Source: Doryteuthis pealeii (lineage: Eukaryota > Mollusca > Cephalopoda > Myopsida > Loliginidae). From it: DNA of 64,000 nucleotides. Shown here piece after piece: positions 53,207 through 59,190 of this stretch. A program made the position numbers and the translations under genes. The notes beneath the pieces are model-generated. The model had not been told where the DNA came from. It worked only from the letters and a program-made list of their open reading frames with translations, and ran no database searches. Where the stretch lies: positions 94,202,656 through 94,266,655 of the forward strand of contig CM042138.1 of the NCBI GenBank assembly GCA_023376005.1, written 5' to 3'. The first letter of the stretch is position 1, and the number at the start of each line of letters is the position of its first letter.

Positions 53207-53344
53207 TAAACAAAGAAATATGTAAATTCCTCTTACTTTGTATTTGGGTATCAATTTCTTCAAATAAAGTTTTAAGTTCTTCTTTTCCCATGACTCCATC
53301 AGCAAAGAAAGCAAGAAACTCTTCCCAGGATATGGCACCATCAT
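29978..53344 (-). CDS. NECAB: NECAB: N-terminal EF-hand calcium-binding protein (partial, spliced)
   Basis: Minus-strand coding exons, 5' to 3': 53344-53237, 50098-49975, 49235-49099, 45923-45784, 43738-43659, 42573-42519, [one exon not found], 38225-38148, 35321-35230, 30003-29978. Except around the missing exon and the damaged first one, phases join without stops. Order of parts: second half of an EF-hand loop (DGAISWEEFLAFFADGV), IDT..NIDTEELCAYFSQHLG, the NECAB homogeneous region (QQFVTRFLLHEILNQF), a variable Arg/Ser/Pro linker, a coiled segment (QVYRLSSLVDRLENR), and the ABM-like domain (GKLTLYEVWSSEFQQA...WQNFEEEISEFLEDTIEV) ending AHWWQKNF. The FADGV, TEELCxYFSQHLG, QFVTRFLL, YEFW-like and terminal WW motifs match vertebrate NECAB1-3, which bind calcium and are neuronal proteins partnering e.g. 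adenosine A2A or mGlu5 receptors. The start and first EF-hand exon lie beyond 64000. Confidence 0.92.
30574..30720 (+). repeat. Dispersed repeat S3, 3' part
   Basis: CATAAGGGCAATAGGGTCGA, ATATAGGTGCAAAGGTTGG and the GACCAGCTGATTGG segment match the ends of the other S3 copies. Confidence 0.7.
30752..31000 (+). repeat. SINE S1, full-length plus copy
   Basis: The tRNA-like head GGGCCGGTTAGCTCAGTCGG, then B box GGTTCCTAGTTCGATACCG, is followed by the S1 body (CAACTCAGTGTATGAGTAGC, GCGGTAAAGTAAGGAGCTGA, CTCCTTGGTCTAGCGCTAGT, GGCCACCCCGAC). A and B boxes are intact, so pol III transcription is possible. Confidence 0.85.
31058..31540 (+). repeat. Dispersed repeat S3, near full length
   Basis: Ordered blocks: TTTTACAGCATATCAACC, TATTTAACCCATAGATGGG, GAGGACCTGGGGAGTGATGG, GGGGTACTCCACATTCCCCA, AATCATATAGGTGCTAGGGC, GGGGCCTCTCCAACCACCC, GTACTGCTCATCCACCAAGA. 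At least eleven partial copies occur in the window; probably a SINE or LINE tail. No ORF. Confidence 0.75.
31892..34522 (+). mobile_element. Non-autonomous Helitron, family H1, copy 2
   Basis: TC at 31892 (TCTAATATATAAAACAGAGA), then terminal hairpin CCGGTCATGGACCGGGTAC and TTTAGCTAG ending at 34522, between A and T. 2631 bp, in inverted orientation to copy 1 (17194-19514). It lies in the last NECAB intron. Contains repeated TTTTTACAGCGAGTTAAAA blocks that also build the tandem array at 60010-61400. Confidence 0.88.
34568..34866. repeat. Long palindromic element
   Basis: Left arm GGAGAAAATTTTTTAAAGAA, ATGTCATGAACGATGGAAAC, CCTTATGTCGATACTTAAGG is mirrored on the right (CCTTAAGTATCGACATAAGG, TTCCATCGTTCATGACAT). 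Preceded by AATCCGACAGTATATGG, the same outer sequence as the Penelope-type termini, so probably a related family. Confidence 0.75.
34872..34929. repeat. (TA)n microsatellite
   Basis: Pure TA dinucleotides. Confidence 0.9.
34930..35230 (-). mobile_element. GC-rich hairpin element, copy E, starting at a NECAB splice donor
   Basis: Minus strand begins exactly at the exon boundary CCAG|GTAGGTATTTGC and runs CACCTCACTTATGCAGG, GGGCCCACCCACAAGCC, CCCCCTCAAGGGGCGTGCC, GCCCTGCCCCTTTAAATC, GGTCCAGAGGCCGAAGCACT, ending GGCTGGGTGG-AAGGTAATA. It matches copy A end to end. Both ends again carry donor-like sequence (CAGGTAGGTA and AAGGTAATA). The first bases of the element thus serve as the NECAB 5' splice site. 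Confidence 0.72.
35230..35321 (-). other. NECAB: NECAB exon, ABM domain second half
   Basis: Encodes (R)FGESAEWQNFEEEISEFL then EDTIEVKTMNIP. Acceptor TTTTTTGTAG, donor GTAGGT. Phase 2 in, phase 1 out. Confidence 0.88.
35405..36415. repeat. ~1-kb (TTC/TCC)n pyrimidine tract
   Basis: Almost pure pyrimidine on the plus strand, with a loose TACTTCTTCATCCTCTTCTT unit. The open frame through it is low complexity and not a gene. Able in principle to form triplex DNA. Confidence 0.9.
36480..36765. repeat. Two SINE S1 pieces in opposite orientation
   Basis: 36480-36640 is inverted S1 (GGCCTATTGTCAATATCAGC...ACTGAGATGGTGAGGGC); 36645-36765 is a plus S1 tail (GAACTGATGGTAGATGTGG...CTGATACTGAC). Confidence 0.75.
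36770..37860. other. No gene recognised
   Basis: 36840-37260 is GC-richer and may be an unrecognised repeat, but no second copy is in the window. No supported ORF. Confidence 0.4.
37865..38106. mobile_element. MITE with exact 8-bp target duplication
   Basis: TGGACCATATGACCTTTAGG and its inverted copy CCTAAATGTCATATGGTCCA bound 242 bp; AAAATATA directly precedes (37857-37864) and follows (38107-38114). TIRs extend about 50 bp including CGATCTCGA. 8-bp duplications fit hAT or P-type elements. A TTAGGG-like block lies inside. Confidence 0.82.
38148..38225 (-). other. NECAB: NECAB exon, ABM domain first half
   Basis: Acceptor ATATTTTCAG, donor GTAAAT. Encodes SSVRTYKNTGKLTLYEVWSS then EFQQA. 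The LTLYEVW strand matches YxIYEFW of vertebrate NECABs. Confidence 0.85.
38788..39065 (+). mobile_element. Penelope-type terminus with extended inverted ends
   Basis: The outer arms TTGAAAGGAAAAATAAAGGA-AAGAAAATACTGAATGGA and ATCCATTCAGCATTTTCTTT-CCTTTATTTTTCCTTTCAA pair, which would give the hammerhead a ~40-bp stem I. No ORF. Confidence 0.75.
38860..39007 (+). ncRNA. Hammerhead-like core
   Basis: TTTACT, CTGACGA (38866-38872), extra A, GGCC (38874-38877), ~108-nt loop, GGCC (38986-38989), GAAA (38990-38993), palindromic stem III ACACGTGT (38993-39000), C (39001), AGTAAA (39002-39007) pairing perfectly with TTTACT. The only deviation is the A before stem II. Confidence 0.5.
39090..39985 (+). 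pseudogene. LINE 3' end interrupted by a hAT element
   Basis: Outside the insertion, plus frames read HVGRGLAFRVVLLL and, from 39740, AETWNKLPASVVGCRSTESF-KASMLPVV, the usual C-terminus of a Jockey/CR1-like RT (WNxLPxxVVxxxSxxSFK). The following 3' UTR (CTGTTCATGTTCCTGACA...GTACACAATAAATTTC) recurs at 43460-43570. Confidence 0.7.
39197..39723. mobile_element. Non-autonomous hAT element nested in the LINE
   Basis: CAGTGGTTCTCAAACAGTGC at the left, GTTTGAGAACCACTG at the right; TCCTACAC before and TCCTATAC after form an 8-bp duplication with one difference. A remnant peptide near 39430-39550 (DEEMRV, SNIRPNIEEIAKSHQAHVSH read with indels) is typical of hAT-derived ZBED/FAM200-type proteins. 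Confidence 0.83.
39985..40585 (-). other. Exon-like minus-strand frame of unknown origin
   Basis: From 40172 to 40030 the minus strand reads ELTNGAIHSLCWYFISANTF, AHDVMDIVIENGIGTN, VIVKGMNQSSPSKL then TGA. It follows a CATTTTTTTAG acceptor and precedes GTAAAG, and its phase would fit the preceding NECAB exon. It does not resemble NECAB; the helical pattern is armadillo-like. It may be an alternative terminal exon, a captured exon or chance. The rest of the interval holds nothing recognised. Confidence 0.25.
40585..40690 (+). repeat. S3 fragment
   Basis: GGTTGGTGGGTTTTACGGCA and ATGCCGAATACTTC mark the 5' part of S3. Confidence 0.6.
40862..40890. repeat. Poly-A run
   Basis: About 29 consecutive A. 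Confidence 0.9.
40965..41528 (-). mobile_element. Non-autonomous Helitron, family H3
   Basis: Minus strand starts TCTATATATAAATACTCGTT (41528) and ends CTGTGGTTATCCACAGGTCC-TGCTAG (40965), between A and T. A ~75-bp tandem duplication (TTTACTTAAGAGCTATTTCA) lies near its 3' end. Confidence 0.83.
41579..42225. other. S3 fragment, unassigned sequence, Penelope-type arm
   Basis: 41579-41650 has the S3 start (TTTACGGCACATCAACTCGG). 42085-42225 has TTATTTGGATTAATCAGACT-ATTGTCCTCATCTTCATTGC and CAACGTTTTGGACGATGTGC of the 1-297 family, minus orientation. Between them nothing is recognised. Confidence 0.55.
42519..42573 (-). other. NECAB: NECAB exon, linker
   Basis: Encodes INFEGFVDEEVDVPRGWR plus one base; donor GTAAGG, acceptor TATTTGCAG. 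Aligns by position with the acidic linker before the helix that precedes the ABM domain. The next exon in order was not found. Confidence 0.82.
42727..43073. mobile_element. MITE with very long inverted arms, copy 1
   Basis: GGTAATCTGAACATTAGTTA at the left, TAACTAATGTTCAGATTACC at the right, with arms including CTTTGAGGAAGCCATTATGT and ACTTCCTC-type inversions. A second copy is at 43766-44144, inside the next intron upstream. Confidence 0.75.
43075..43300 (-). repeat. Degenerate Helitron H2 fragment
   Basis: ATATGTACCCTCCAGCCATA-AGTATCTAAGTTTTAATG and GAATGCATATAAAAAGATT align to the H2 3' half. Confidence 0.6.
43425..43570. repeat. (CA)n(TA)n tract and LINE 3' tail
   Basis: Microsatellite 43425-43460, then 43460-43570 repeats the 3' UTR of the 39090-39985 LINE (CTGACATTCATACATTATTC, GTACACAATAATTTC). 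Confidence 0.65.
43659..43738 (-). other. NECAB: NECAB exon, coiled segment
   Basis: Encodes GGIPPQVSLSTQVYRLSSLV then DRLENR; donor GTAAGT, acceptor TTTGTTTTTCAG. Corresponds to the QINRLQxLIDRLE helix of vertebrate NECABs. Confidence 0.88.
43766..44144. mobile_element. MITE with very long inverted arms, copy 2
   Basis: TCTGAACATTAGCTACATAA and GTAGCTAATGTTCAGATTACC ends, with CTTTGAGGAAGCCATATGC and GGCTTCCTCAAAGTGAAAC arms and a palindromic centre (TGTGTTCTTAATAACAATTA...TTATTAAGAACACA). It begins only ~28 bp upstream of the NECAB exon acceptor. Confidence 0.75.
44555..44775 (+). repeat. S3 fragment
   Basis: GTTGGGTGGGTTTTACGGCA, TGCCGAAGACGTTTTG, AACCCATAGATGGGACCC, GAAGAGGTACTCCACTC. 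Confidence 0.7.
44850..45610. mobile_element. AT-rich TIR element, shorter relative of 24575-25900
   Basis: TTACCAAAAATCAGGGAATT-ATCGGATTTTAATG at the left; CATTAAAATCGGATAATTAC-CTGATTTTTGGCAA at the right (45555-45590). Confidence 0.65.
45652..45683. repeat. Poly-A run
   Basis: About 32 consecutive A. Confidence 0.9.
45784..45923 (-). other. NECAB: NECAB exon, basic/Ser-rich linker
   Basis: Encodes EDIVPVMMDTPPKVSSSVVP, then GRVARRARRQMSMPNPSSC and STVADTE. The RRxRRxxSxxxS stretch matches the phosphorylatable Arg/Ser linker (SSRRVQRHNSFSPNS-like) of vertebrate NECAB. Acceptor TGTGTTTCAG, donor GTAAGT. Confidence 0.88.
46090..46393. repeat. ~300-bp near-perfect palindrome
   Basis: GGGAGAATATGTGCTGAATT-AAAGTCGTACCTAATTTTGA at the left pairs with TCAAAATTAGGTACGACTTT-AATTAAGCACATATTCTCCC at the right. 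The centre has a duplicated AAGGCTAAACAAATTGAGAA unit. TIR-like arms of ~115 bp. Confidence 0.85.
46398..47230. other. Microsatellites and tRNA-like relic; no gene
   Basis: (TA)n(CA)n at 46396-46436 and (TA)n at 47110-47138. On the minus strand 46695-46615 reads GGTGTAATGGTTATCAAGCT and later GTGAGTTTAATCC, resembling A and B boxes of a decayed tRNA or SINE. Rest unrecognised. Confidence 0.4.
47231..47405 (+). mobile_element. Diverged Penelope-type terminus with hammerhead-like motif
   Basis: CTGATGA (47232-47238), T, GACC, ~90-nt loop, GGTT, GAAA (47337-47340), CACATGTTGG, then TTCTTCCATTTATCTTTTCAA. Same order as the other termini, with weaker helices. Confidence 0.5.
47460..47605 (-). repeat. 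Dispersed repeat shared with 12150-12300
   Basis: AAAGTGCTATGGGTACAATG, CAACTAAACTGGTACCCC and GGTAGCAAGACACCCAGCAG are inverted matches to that block. Confidence 0.55.
47861..47897 (-). repeat. Degenerate hammerhead-like motif
   Basis: Minus strand CTGATGA (47895-47889), T, GGCCC-GTGAAG-GGGC hairpin, A, GAAA (47871-47868). Extra bases on both sides of stem II; a relic. Confidence 0.3.
48070..48290 (-). pseudogene. LINE fragment
   Basis: Minus reading, with indels: KYLDLARELGKLWNMKLKVM, PIVIGALETIPNDLEKSLDE-LEI then RIETIQTT. Same region of the same LINE class as 4553-4757. Confidence 0.7.
48355..48545 (-). repeat. SINE S2, minus copy
   Basis: Inverted S2 body: GTAATACAAGGTCAATTTCT, GAATTCAGAGTTTTCCTTC, ACCTTTCCCAAGGGTATTAC. 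Confidence 0.75.
48636..48945. repeat. (TA)n, (CA)n, poly-A and poly-C tracts
   Basis: Simple repeats with two copies of a short GGGTGAC...AGAATTTGGGTT unit (48741 and 48851). Frames here are artefacts. Confidence 0.8.
49099..49235 (-). other. NECAB: NECAB exon, homogeneous region
   Basis: Encodes TYKDSSRNQQFVTRFLLHEI, LNQFSAVQRAMENASDALDE and QAREQ; donor GTGAGT, acceptor TTTTGTAG. QFVTRFLL is nearly invariant in NECAB. Confidence 0.9.
49290..49605. repeat. ~158-bp tandem duplication
   Basis: GAATAAACAGAAGGAAAGAC-AAGATAAGCTCATTTATACAA at 49399 recurs at 49558; preceding CTACTCACC and TAGCATTAGTATATC also repeat. Diverged, so not recent. Confidence 0.75.
49975..50098 (-). other. NECAB: NECAB exon, second EF-hand-like segment
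   Basis: Encodes NIDTEELCAYFSQHLGAFKE, IYAVLDDLNSNMTSVLFSTS, Q; donor GTAAGT, acceptor TATAATTTCAG. TEELCxYFSQHLG is diagnostic. Confidence 0.92.
50250..50640 (+). repeat. S3 copy
   Basis: GGTTGGTTGGATTTTACAGC, CAACCCATAGATGGGACTAA, CAATGAAGAGATATTCCATA, ATCATATAAGTGCTAGGGTT. A short piece also lies at 50118-50170. Confidence 0.72.
50658..50703. repeat. (TA)n microsatellite
   Basis: Pure TA dinucleotides adjoining the next palindrome. Confidence 0.9.
50706..51033. repeat. ~328-bp palindrome
   Basis: GGTTAGGGGGTTGATTTAGA at the left, TCTAAATCAACCTCCTAATC at the right; arms include GGTAACAATGGTGTTGTGTG/CACACAACACCATTGTTAC. The centre is perfectly symmetric (GAACTGAAGTAGTCTAGACT...). Confidence 0.85.
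51040..51660. other. No feature recognised
   Basis: NECAB intron sequence without interpretable repeats or frames. Confidence 0.5.
51660..52129 (+). mobile_element. S3 fragment followed by Helitron H3 fragment
   Basis: 51660-51735 is S3 (GGTTGGCTGGTTGATTTTAA). 51780-52129 is H3, ending CTGTGGTATATCCACGGATC-CTGCTAG before T; its 5' end is truncated or decayed. Confidence 0.7.
52284..52520 (+). repeat. SINE S1, full-length plus copy
   Basis: Head GGGCCAGTTTAGCTCAGTCG-GTAGAGC and B box GGTTTCTGGTTCAATACC; body and tail as in 30752-31000. The tail ends at the start of the local duplication. Confidence 0.85.
52604..52870 (-). repeat. SINE S1, minus copies
   Basis: Inverted heads (GAACCTTGTGGTTCCTAGTC...GAGCTAAACCGGCCC) at 52620-52672 and again at 53108-53163, with the full inverted body at 52690-52865. 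Confidence 0.8.
52943..52996 (-). pseudogene. NECAB: Truncated second copy of the NECAB EF-hand exon
   Basis: Minus strand ATGGGAAAGAAGAACTTAAA-CTTTATTTGAAGAAATTGAT-ACCCACAATACAAA then GTAAGAGG. It keeps the correct exon end (IDTHNTN, joining in frame to NIDTEELC) but lacks single A bases at two places and is cut at its 5' side by the S1 tail. Confidence 0.75.
53237..53344 (-). other. NECAB: NECAB exon, EF-hand (full length, 1-nt deletion)
   Basis: Encodes DGAISWEEFLAFFADGVMGK, EELKTLFEEIDT then QIQ. DDGAISWEEF supplies the second half of an EF-hand loop (first D split across the intron). One base is missing after GATACCCA compared with the truncated copy, so this copy would not join in frame to the next exon. 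The missing base is probably an assembly or sequencing error. Confidence 0.85.
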
Positions 53345-53493
53345 CTAGAGGGAAAAAAAAAAAAAAGAATTGCTAGATTTTATTGAATAAGGAAACATCA
53401 AAATGATACTTTTAAGAAAGAAAAAATACAAGAAAAAATGTATAGTTAATTTTACTATTTGTCTAGACAACGGATATACAAAAAAAAGTATCA

Positions 53494-53530
<37 letters not shown>

Positions 53531-55795
53531 ACACTGTGTAATAACAGGAATTCAAATCTATACTATTTAATATTTTCTGAATTTTGAGTTGGTGAAAATA
53601 TAAAAAAAAAGTGGAGTGAGTTCAAGAAGAAACACTTGAAGGAGGTGGTCAGAAGTAGAGTCAGAGGTGAAAAAAAAAAAAAAAGGAGTCAGAGGTGAAA
53701 AAAAACAGAGGAGTAGGAGTAGGGTGCCAAAAACAGAGAAAGCAACCTAAAGAAAGATGGCCAGTCAGTAAAATAAAACCCTGGTCAGAACTCCTCCCAC
53801 CATTTATATACCCAATACAATAAGGGGTATATAATATATATTCTTTTTACTTATAAGGCATCACCATCATGTTGATGTTCAATGTTGATTAGAATTTTTT
53901 TCTTTTTTCAAATCATCAAAATGATTCTAAGAAAGTAATTCCTATTCATCATTGAAGATTAACTAGCATTCCATTTAACAATTCTTAAATGATTAAATAT
54001 TTGAATTTATAACGACACTGGACACCAGCTGCAAGAATTTAAGAAATCCAATGGGGAGGAGGCCGGACGGTACACAGCCAAGAAATGGTAAATAAAAGAA
54101 CATAAAAATAGTTAAGAAATAAAAAAAAAAAAATTATGAATAAAAAAAAAGCATCTAACAAAATACAGAGAAGAATTAAATTACCTTTTTTTTTTATTTT
54201 TCTATGAAATATTATTTCAGTAATAATCATAAGATTTATTAATGTCTCAGTTGTCAGCAAGTGTCAGTTTAACTGACAAGCTATTTTAATTAAAAGGCTG
54301 TTTTGAATTTGATATTCCTCCACTCCGTTAAGTGTTCATATTTTCATTTCTAAAGTCATTTACTTTAAAAACAATTTGATTTAGCCTTTTCAATGATTGG
54401 TTCCCATATTGTGTCCATCTCTATACTTAGTCTACTCAAGAGGTCAACAGTCCAACAATTCTTTAATTTGATTTAGACTTTTCAATGATTGGTTCTCATA
54501 TTGTGTTCATCTCTTGGTCTACTCAAGAGGTCACTACAGCCCAACATAAGAACTGCTTCTTTGAGACGTCTTCTTTTCCAACGTTCTTCCCTATCTATTA
54601 TTCTAACTTTATCCTACAGACAAATAATTCAATCTTCCTCACTCATTTAAAAAAACTGGTGCTGTAAGAATGTCATATTCCAAGATGCAGTCATACTTTC
54701 TTTAAATATTTAATACCAACTATTTTCTACCTCTAAGCTCTTGCTACTTCTGTAAATTACATTAACTTTTTATTTTGCCCATCAGTTCAAGGTATAAAAA
54801 TGCTAAAGGGTGAATGTCAACCCTTGGGCATATACTCACACTCACCTAGTGTTGCCTCTAGGCATATTATCAAAAATTCCATTATTACATTTCTTTTTTG
54901 TTCTGAACCATATGATGATTCGAAAAAGATTCAAATAAATATGATTCATTCATTTATAAAAAAAATGATGTTCTGGGTGAAAGATCATAAAACGTACTCT
55001 TTTTACTGAATAGCTGAGATTGCTAACTCAGAACATAAAATAAGAAACTGGTTACCACCTAGGATGAAGCCACTTTTTTCTTTTTTTCAACTAACAATTC
55101 AGTCATTTAAAAATACACAAAAAGTTTCTCTTTAAAAAAAAATTGGTGTAGTAAGAGTGCTGTATTTCAAGATACATTCTTATACTCTCTTGCAGTGCCA
55201 GGATAGAAGGATGCCAACAATGGTTTTGTTGTTTTTGTAGTTTTTTAATTTGTTCAAATCTGTGAAAAATATTTTAAAAATTGGTTAAGGATGACAATAT
55301 TCTTCTATGCCATGACAATTGTTTGTCTTGCTTTTTTTTTTTTTTTTTCTTTTTTATCTGAAACTAATTTGTCAGTAAGCAGAAAAAAAAAAAACTGTCT
55401 CAAAATGATACAATGAAATAAATCCAAGTGACTATGTGTTACAATTTGTGTGGCCATTTTAGCACTGTAGTTGAAAGCAGTTTTACAGTGGAGATCCTTT
55501 GTGGCATAAAGTTTGATCCTTTCTTGAAGTAGAAAGATGTATCAGTTTCAATCCTTGTCAGTTGGTCCTTGTTAAAGAATTGTATGGTCCTTGTCAGTTG
55601 GTCTGTATATACCACAAGCAATTGAGCAACAATTCATCAATGCCTTTAAATAGTAAATCAAATACATGTTTGAGTGTTTTGATTGGCCGATTCAGCCAAT
55701 GCTGTTTTGGAAGAGTTTATAAATTTAAGTTGTGATCTTCAGCACACCTTATATACTGAAATAATCCAACACTATGACTTTATATGAATATTATG
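53345..55795. other. NECAB 5' intron; tandem duplication at 54371-54550, no gene
   Basis: Holds poly-A (53500), degenerate AGGAGTCAGAGGTGAAAAAA repeats (53650-53720), and a ~90-bp tandem duplication (CAATGATTGGTTCCCATATT, CTACTCAAGAGGTCA). No EF-hand-1 exon seen. Confidence 0.55.
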
Positions 55796-56095
55796 CAGGC
55801 GCATGGTGTAATGTTTATCATCAAAGGAAAGTGACCAGAGTTCAAGTCCTTGATTAGGCTGTTTGTGTTTCACATTATGTAAATATCCCTAGAAAAGGTA
55901 CGAATCCAGCTATTCTCCTTCCAGCTATGGGTAAAATAGTAGGGCAAACTGGGCTGTTTAACTTTGGTATAACAACCAGTCTAGGAGAAGAAAAAAAAAC
56001 TGAATTAAAATCTATTAAACTCTACTTAAGAAATTGACCTTGTGTTGGATCCTGTTTGTGCAGAGGAGTTAGGTAAATATATTCACAAGACTTGG
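55795..56095 (+). repeat. SINE S2
   Basis: GCGCATGGTGTAATGTTTAT, GAGTTCAAGTCC, AGGGCAAACTGGGCTGTTTA, ACTTAAGAAATTGACCTTGT. Confidence 0.78.
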
Positions 56096-56918
56096 AGTAA
56101 GGAAAGATAACAATACAAACCACCCACCTGTACCTTTCGTAATCTGCTAAACTTTTAATTGAAAATAACAATTAAAATGTCATAGCGGAATTTCAGAAAA
56201 GTGGTAGAGTTGGGGTCTAGGGGAGGAGGCATCAGACCCTAGCATTGGCCCTGTTCTCTTGGAATATATAAGAACAAAACCAACAAGCATCAAGATAGTA
56301 TAATATAGTAATACTCAGTTTATAATAAAACACTGAATTCACAATATCTTATTATAATGGGATTCAGTGTCTGTAAGACAGTAGACAGTGAAAACAAAAG
56401 GTTTAGTGGTAAAAATAAAAGTTTGTAGAGCTTAGGTTCGGCGTAGGAATTTGGTCTTAGGCAGAGTGATTCAGAACCAGCAAGAATCTACCTTTCCAAA
56501 TCTAGCGACTGATACAAATTTCTTTTGTCTTCCAGTAAAATACTGGATTTTTGGGTGGTCATTTGTCAACTAATTCTTAGTAAGATTTACTAAGAAATAG
56601 TCACTCGAATCTGACCCCAATAATAACAAGGTAAACCGTTTTCCATTCTTCTTAAAACTGTATTTGTTCTGCATAGTTTAAACAAGTGTTATTTTCTTGT
56701 TAAATTATAAATTATTTTAAATGGTAAATCATTTCCTTATCCTAGTTTAAACACACTGTTTGTGCCTTTTAAGGCAAGTAACACAAAACCCCCTTTTATA
56801 TGTTCTGTTAGTTTGTAAGTTATAGATAAGCTTAAATGTTTTATGGTTTTAGAATTTTGGTAATTATAAGGCGCAAACCTTTCTTATTGACTTTATAATA
56901 GCCCTTTTTTTATGTGAA
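56095..56918. other. No gene; degenerate H2 start near 56345
   Basis: ATATCTTATTATAATGGGAT-TCAGTGTCTGTAAGAC resembles a decayed H2 5' end; the remainder is unrecognised. Confidence 0.45.
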
Positions 56919-57568
56919 CTAGCAAATATATGCACCCTCCGGGTGCAAGTATTTAAGTTTTAATGTAATAAAATATTGTATTAAATTAGAAAGGCTAATG
57001 AAACTAAATAAGAATACAGATAAAAAGATTTGAAACAGGGGGAGTATAATAAAAGATTTGAAACAGAGGGAGTATAATAAAAAATGGAACAACTGAAACT
57101 TACTCTTCCATCACTCTCGTCTTTCATTGTTATTTTTTCTAATTTAAGTATTTAGTTATAAAAGGAAGTAAAGAATAAAATGACAGTTATTTTATCTTGT
57201 TAATGGATTTCATTTAAGATTCATTGAAGAGATTTTTGCTTATATTCATTAAAATAAAACCAAACAGTTAGAAATCAATAATACTAAGCACATATTTATT
57301 AAATTCGATTTTTTAATATTAATATGCAAATTAGCCTTCCCGTTCACACTGTAAATCACTATTTTGTTGTATATATAAATATAATTGCATGTTGTCAGTA
57401 TGTAGACATAGTTAACAGTATTAATAATATAAGACAATTTTATTAATAATTGAGGTTTAGATAAAAATAAAATCATGGAGAATGTCAATAACTAAGAGAA
57501 TTGTGACTTGAGTAGGAATATAGTTTCGGTTACAGACAGAAAAACACACAATCTCCATTATAATAAGA
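56919..57568 (-). mobile_element. Non-autonomous Helitron, family H2
   Basis: Minus strand TCTTATTATAATGGAGATTG (57568) to GCACCCGGAGGGTGC hairpin and TTTGCTAG (56919), flanked by A and T. A ~30-bp tandem duplication (GATTTGAAACAG) sits near 57030. Confidence 0.87.
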
Positions 57569-57569
57569 T

Positions 57570-58104
57570 TTGTTTTGTCTTATTGTATTGTAAATTTATT
57601 GTCCTTTTTTTGTATATTTTGTGACTTATACAAAGTCTTTTGTCTTAATTGCAGTTTTCACGGCTGCACTGTGTGGAAATAAAAACTTATGAAAACACTA
57701 TATGTAGTCTGTATGGTCTTATGCACAATTATGCAAACGAACGAATGAACGCTAATGCAAACGAAGAAAGCCATTTTGCGAGTGTAATTAGTCGGGCGGA
57801 TACAATACACACCTTGAGTTAATAATAAAAGGAAGCATTACAGTTTTCCTAGATAATATTTTGGAGGCACATATGTATATCCAACTGCTGAAGAAGAGAT
57901 TATTCCTTTTATCTAGATTTAGATTTTGATTCCAAGCCAATATAAACCATTTTAACATTCTTACCAAGATACTAGCTGCATACATCGCTGAATGAAGAAT
58001 CAACAAGTCAATAAAAACATTTCTTGTCTAAATGAAAGGATTAAGGGATAATCCTCAAAGTAAATCTTAATGAACAAAGATTAAGACAATTTGTTTTTTT
58101 TCTT
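57570..58104. other. No feature recognised
   Basis: AT-rich NECAB intron or upstream sequence. Confidence 0.5.
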
Positions 58105-58440
58105 TCTTTCCTTTCCACCCTATCAGCTGGGGCTAATAGAATATGCTGACTACACCTCTGCAGAGGGGTAAGACCCCCACCAAATGGGACTACCTGTTGC
58201 TTGTCGGTGGCAACCCGTGATGCTTAAGGATGGAAACCAGGTGGCTGAGCAGTCCATCACATGCAACACTCTACTTTGGTCTTTACTTAGGCTAGACGGA
58301 CAGTCAGAGAGGCCCCCTCCAATCAATTGGCTAGTCATATCAAGCCCTAGCACCAATATGATTGTTCCAACCCTATTGCCCTTATGGCAAGACCCAACCT
58401 TTTTTTATCATATATGTGCTTGAAGAGGGTGAATCTTAAT
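58105..58440 (-). repeat. S3, minus copy
   Basis: Inverted order of S3 blocks: CCTGTTGCTTGTCGGTGG, CATCACATGCAACACTCTAC, GAGAGGCCCCCTCCAATCAA, CTAGCACCAATATGATTG, TTTTATCATATATGTGC. Confidence 0.75.
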
Positions 58441-58554
58441 AGGTGTGATCATGATCAACCAATTAACAAAGACAAACTTTTTTTGTTTTTATTTTAAACT
58501 TTTATGGGAACTGGAATAGATAAGCACAAAGAAATAACAAGAAAGAATTTACAC

Positions 58555-58800
58555 TGGCAAAAATATGCACCTTCTGACGGCAAGTATATAATATTTAATC
58601 TATTAAAATATATTAAACTAATAAATACTAACAAAATTATGCACAATCTGGGCGTAAATATTTAAGTTTTAATCTAATATTAAATTAGAAATACTAACGA
58701 AACTAAATAAGAACTTATATATTAATACTCATGTTCCTTAGTCGTACAACTGTTATCATTTCCAAGATCCTTTAGTTAAAAATGATACCGTCCAAGATGG
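58555..58800. repeat. Helitron H2 and H3 fragments
   Basis: Two successive H2 3'-type starts (AAAATATGCACCTTCTGACG; AATTATGCACAATCTGGGCG) then an H3 5' piece (TATATTAATACTCATGTTCC). Confidence 0.55.
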
Positions 58801-58811
58801 AATGCAAATAG

Positions 58812-59190
58812 TTGTGTCAAAAAAGTATTGAGATCTTTTGTACTTTTTGACACACCTTGTATTCTGAAAAAAAAAAAAAAATAATGTTCCATTCATTGTA
58901 AATACAGCTTCAGTCTCAATACTTTTATGACACACATTGTATATATCCTAATACTTAGCATCCATTCTGTTAGTAAAATCTACTATTTTCTTCACTTGTA
59001 TACTAGGTGTGTCAAAAAAGTATTGAGATTTTTTTAATACTTTTTGACACACCTTGTGTTCTGAAATAAAAATTAATGTTCCATTCATTGTTCATTTCTT
59101 TCTTGGTAAATACAGCTTCAATCTCAATACTTTTATGACACGCTTTGTATATATCCTAATGCTTAGCATCCATTTCGTTAGTAAAATTTT
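58812..59190. mobile_element. Mariner-type MITE, tandem pair
   Basis: GTGTCAAAAAAGTATTGAGA begins each unit (58814 and 59008); each has CTTTTTGACACACCTTGT internally, then TTCATTGT..AAATACAGCTTC and TACTTTTATGACACRC, then CCTAATRCTTAGCATCCATT. The pair is a ~195-bp direct duplication. Confidence 0.7.

Larger units (their letters stand above)
52518..53344. repeat. Partial tandem duplication spanning the NECAB EF-hand exon
   Basis: Segment GACTTACTATTTAAATACAA...GGCCCTTATGTCTTTAAA (52518-52685) recurs at 53000-53175, and ATAAACAAAGAAATATGTAA-ATTCCTCTTAC...TTCTTC (52910-52996) recurs at 53205-53292. The first unit also contains a minus S1 SINE (52604-52870) and only the 3' 54 nt of the exon. 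Confidence 0.8.
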
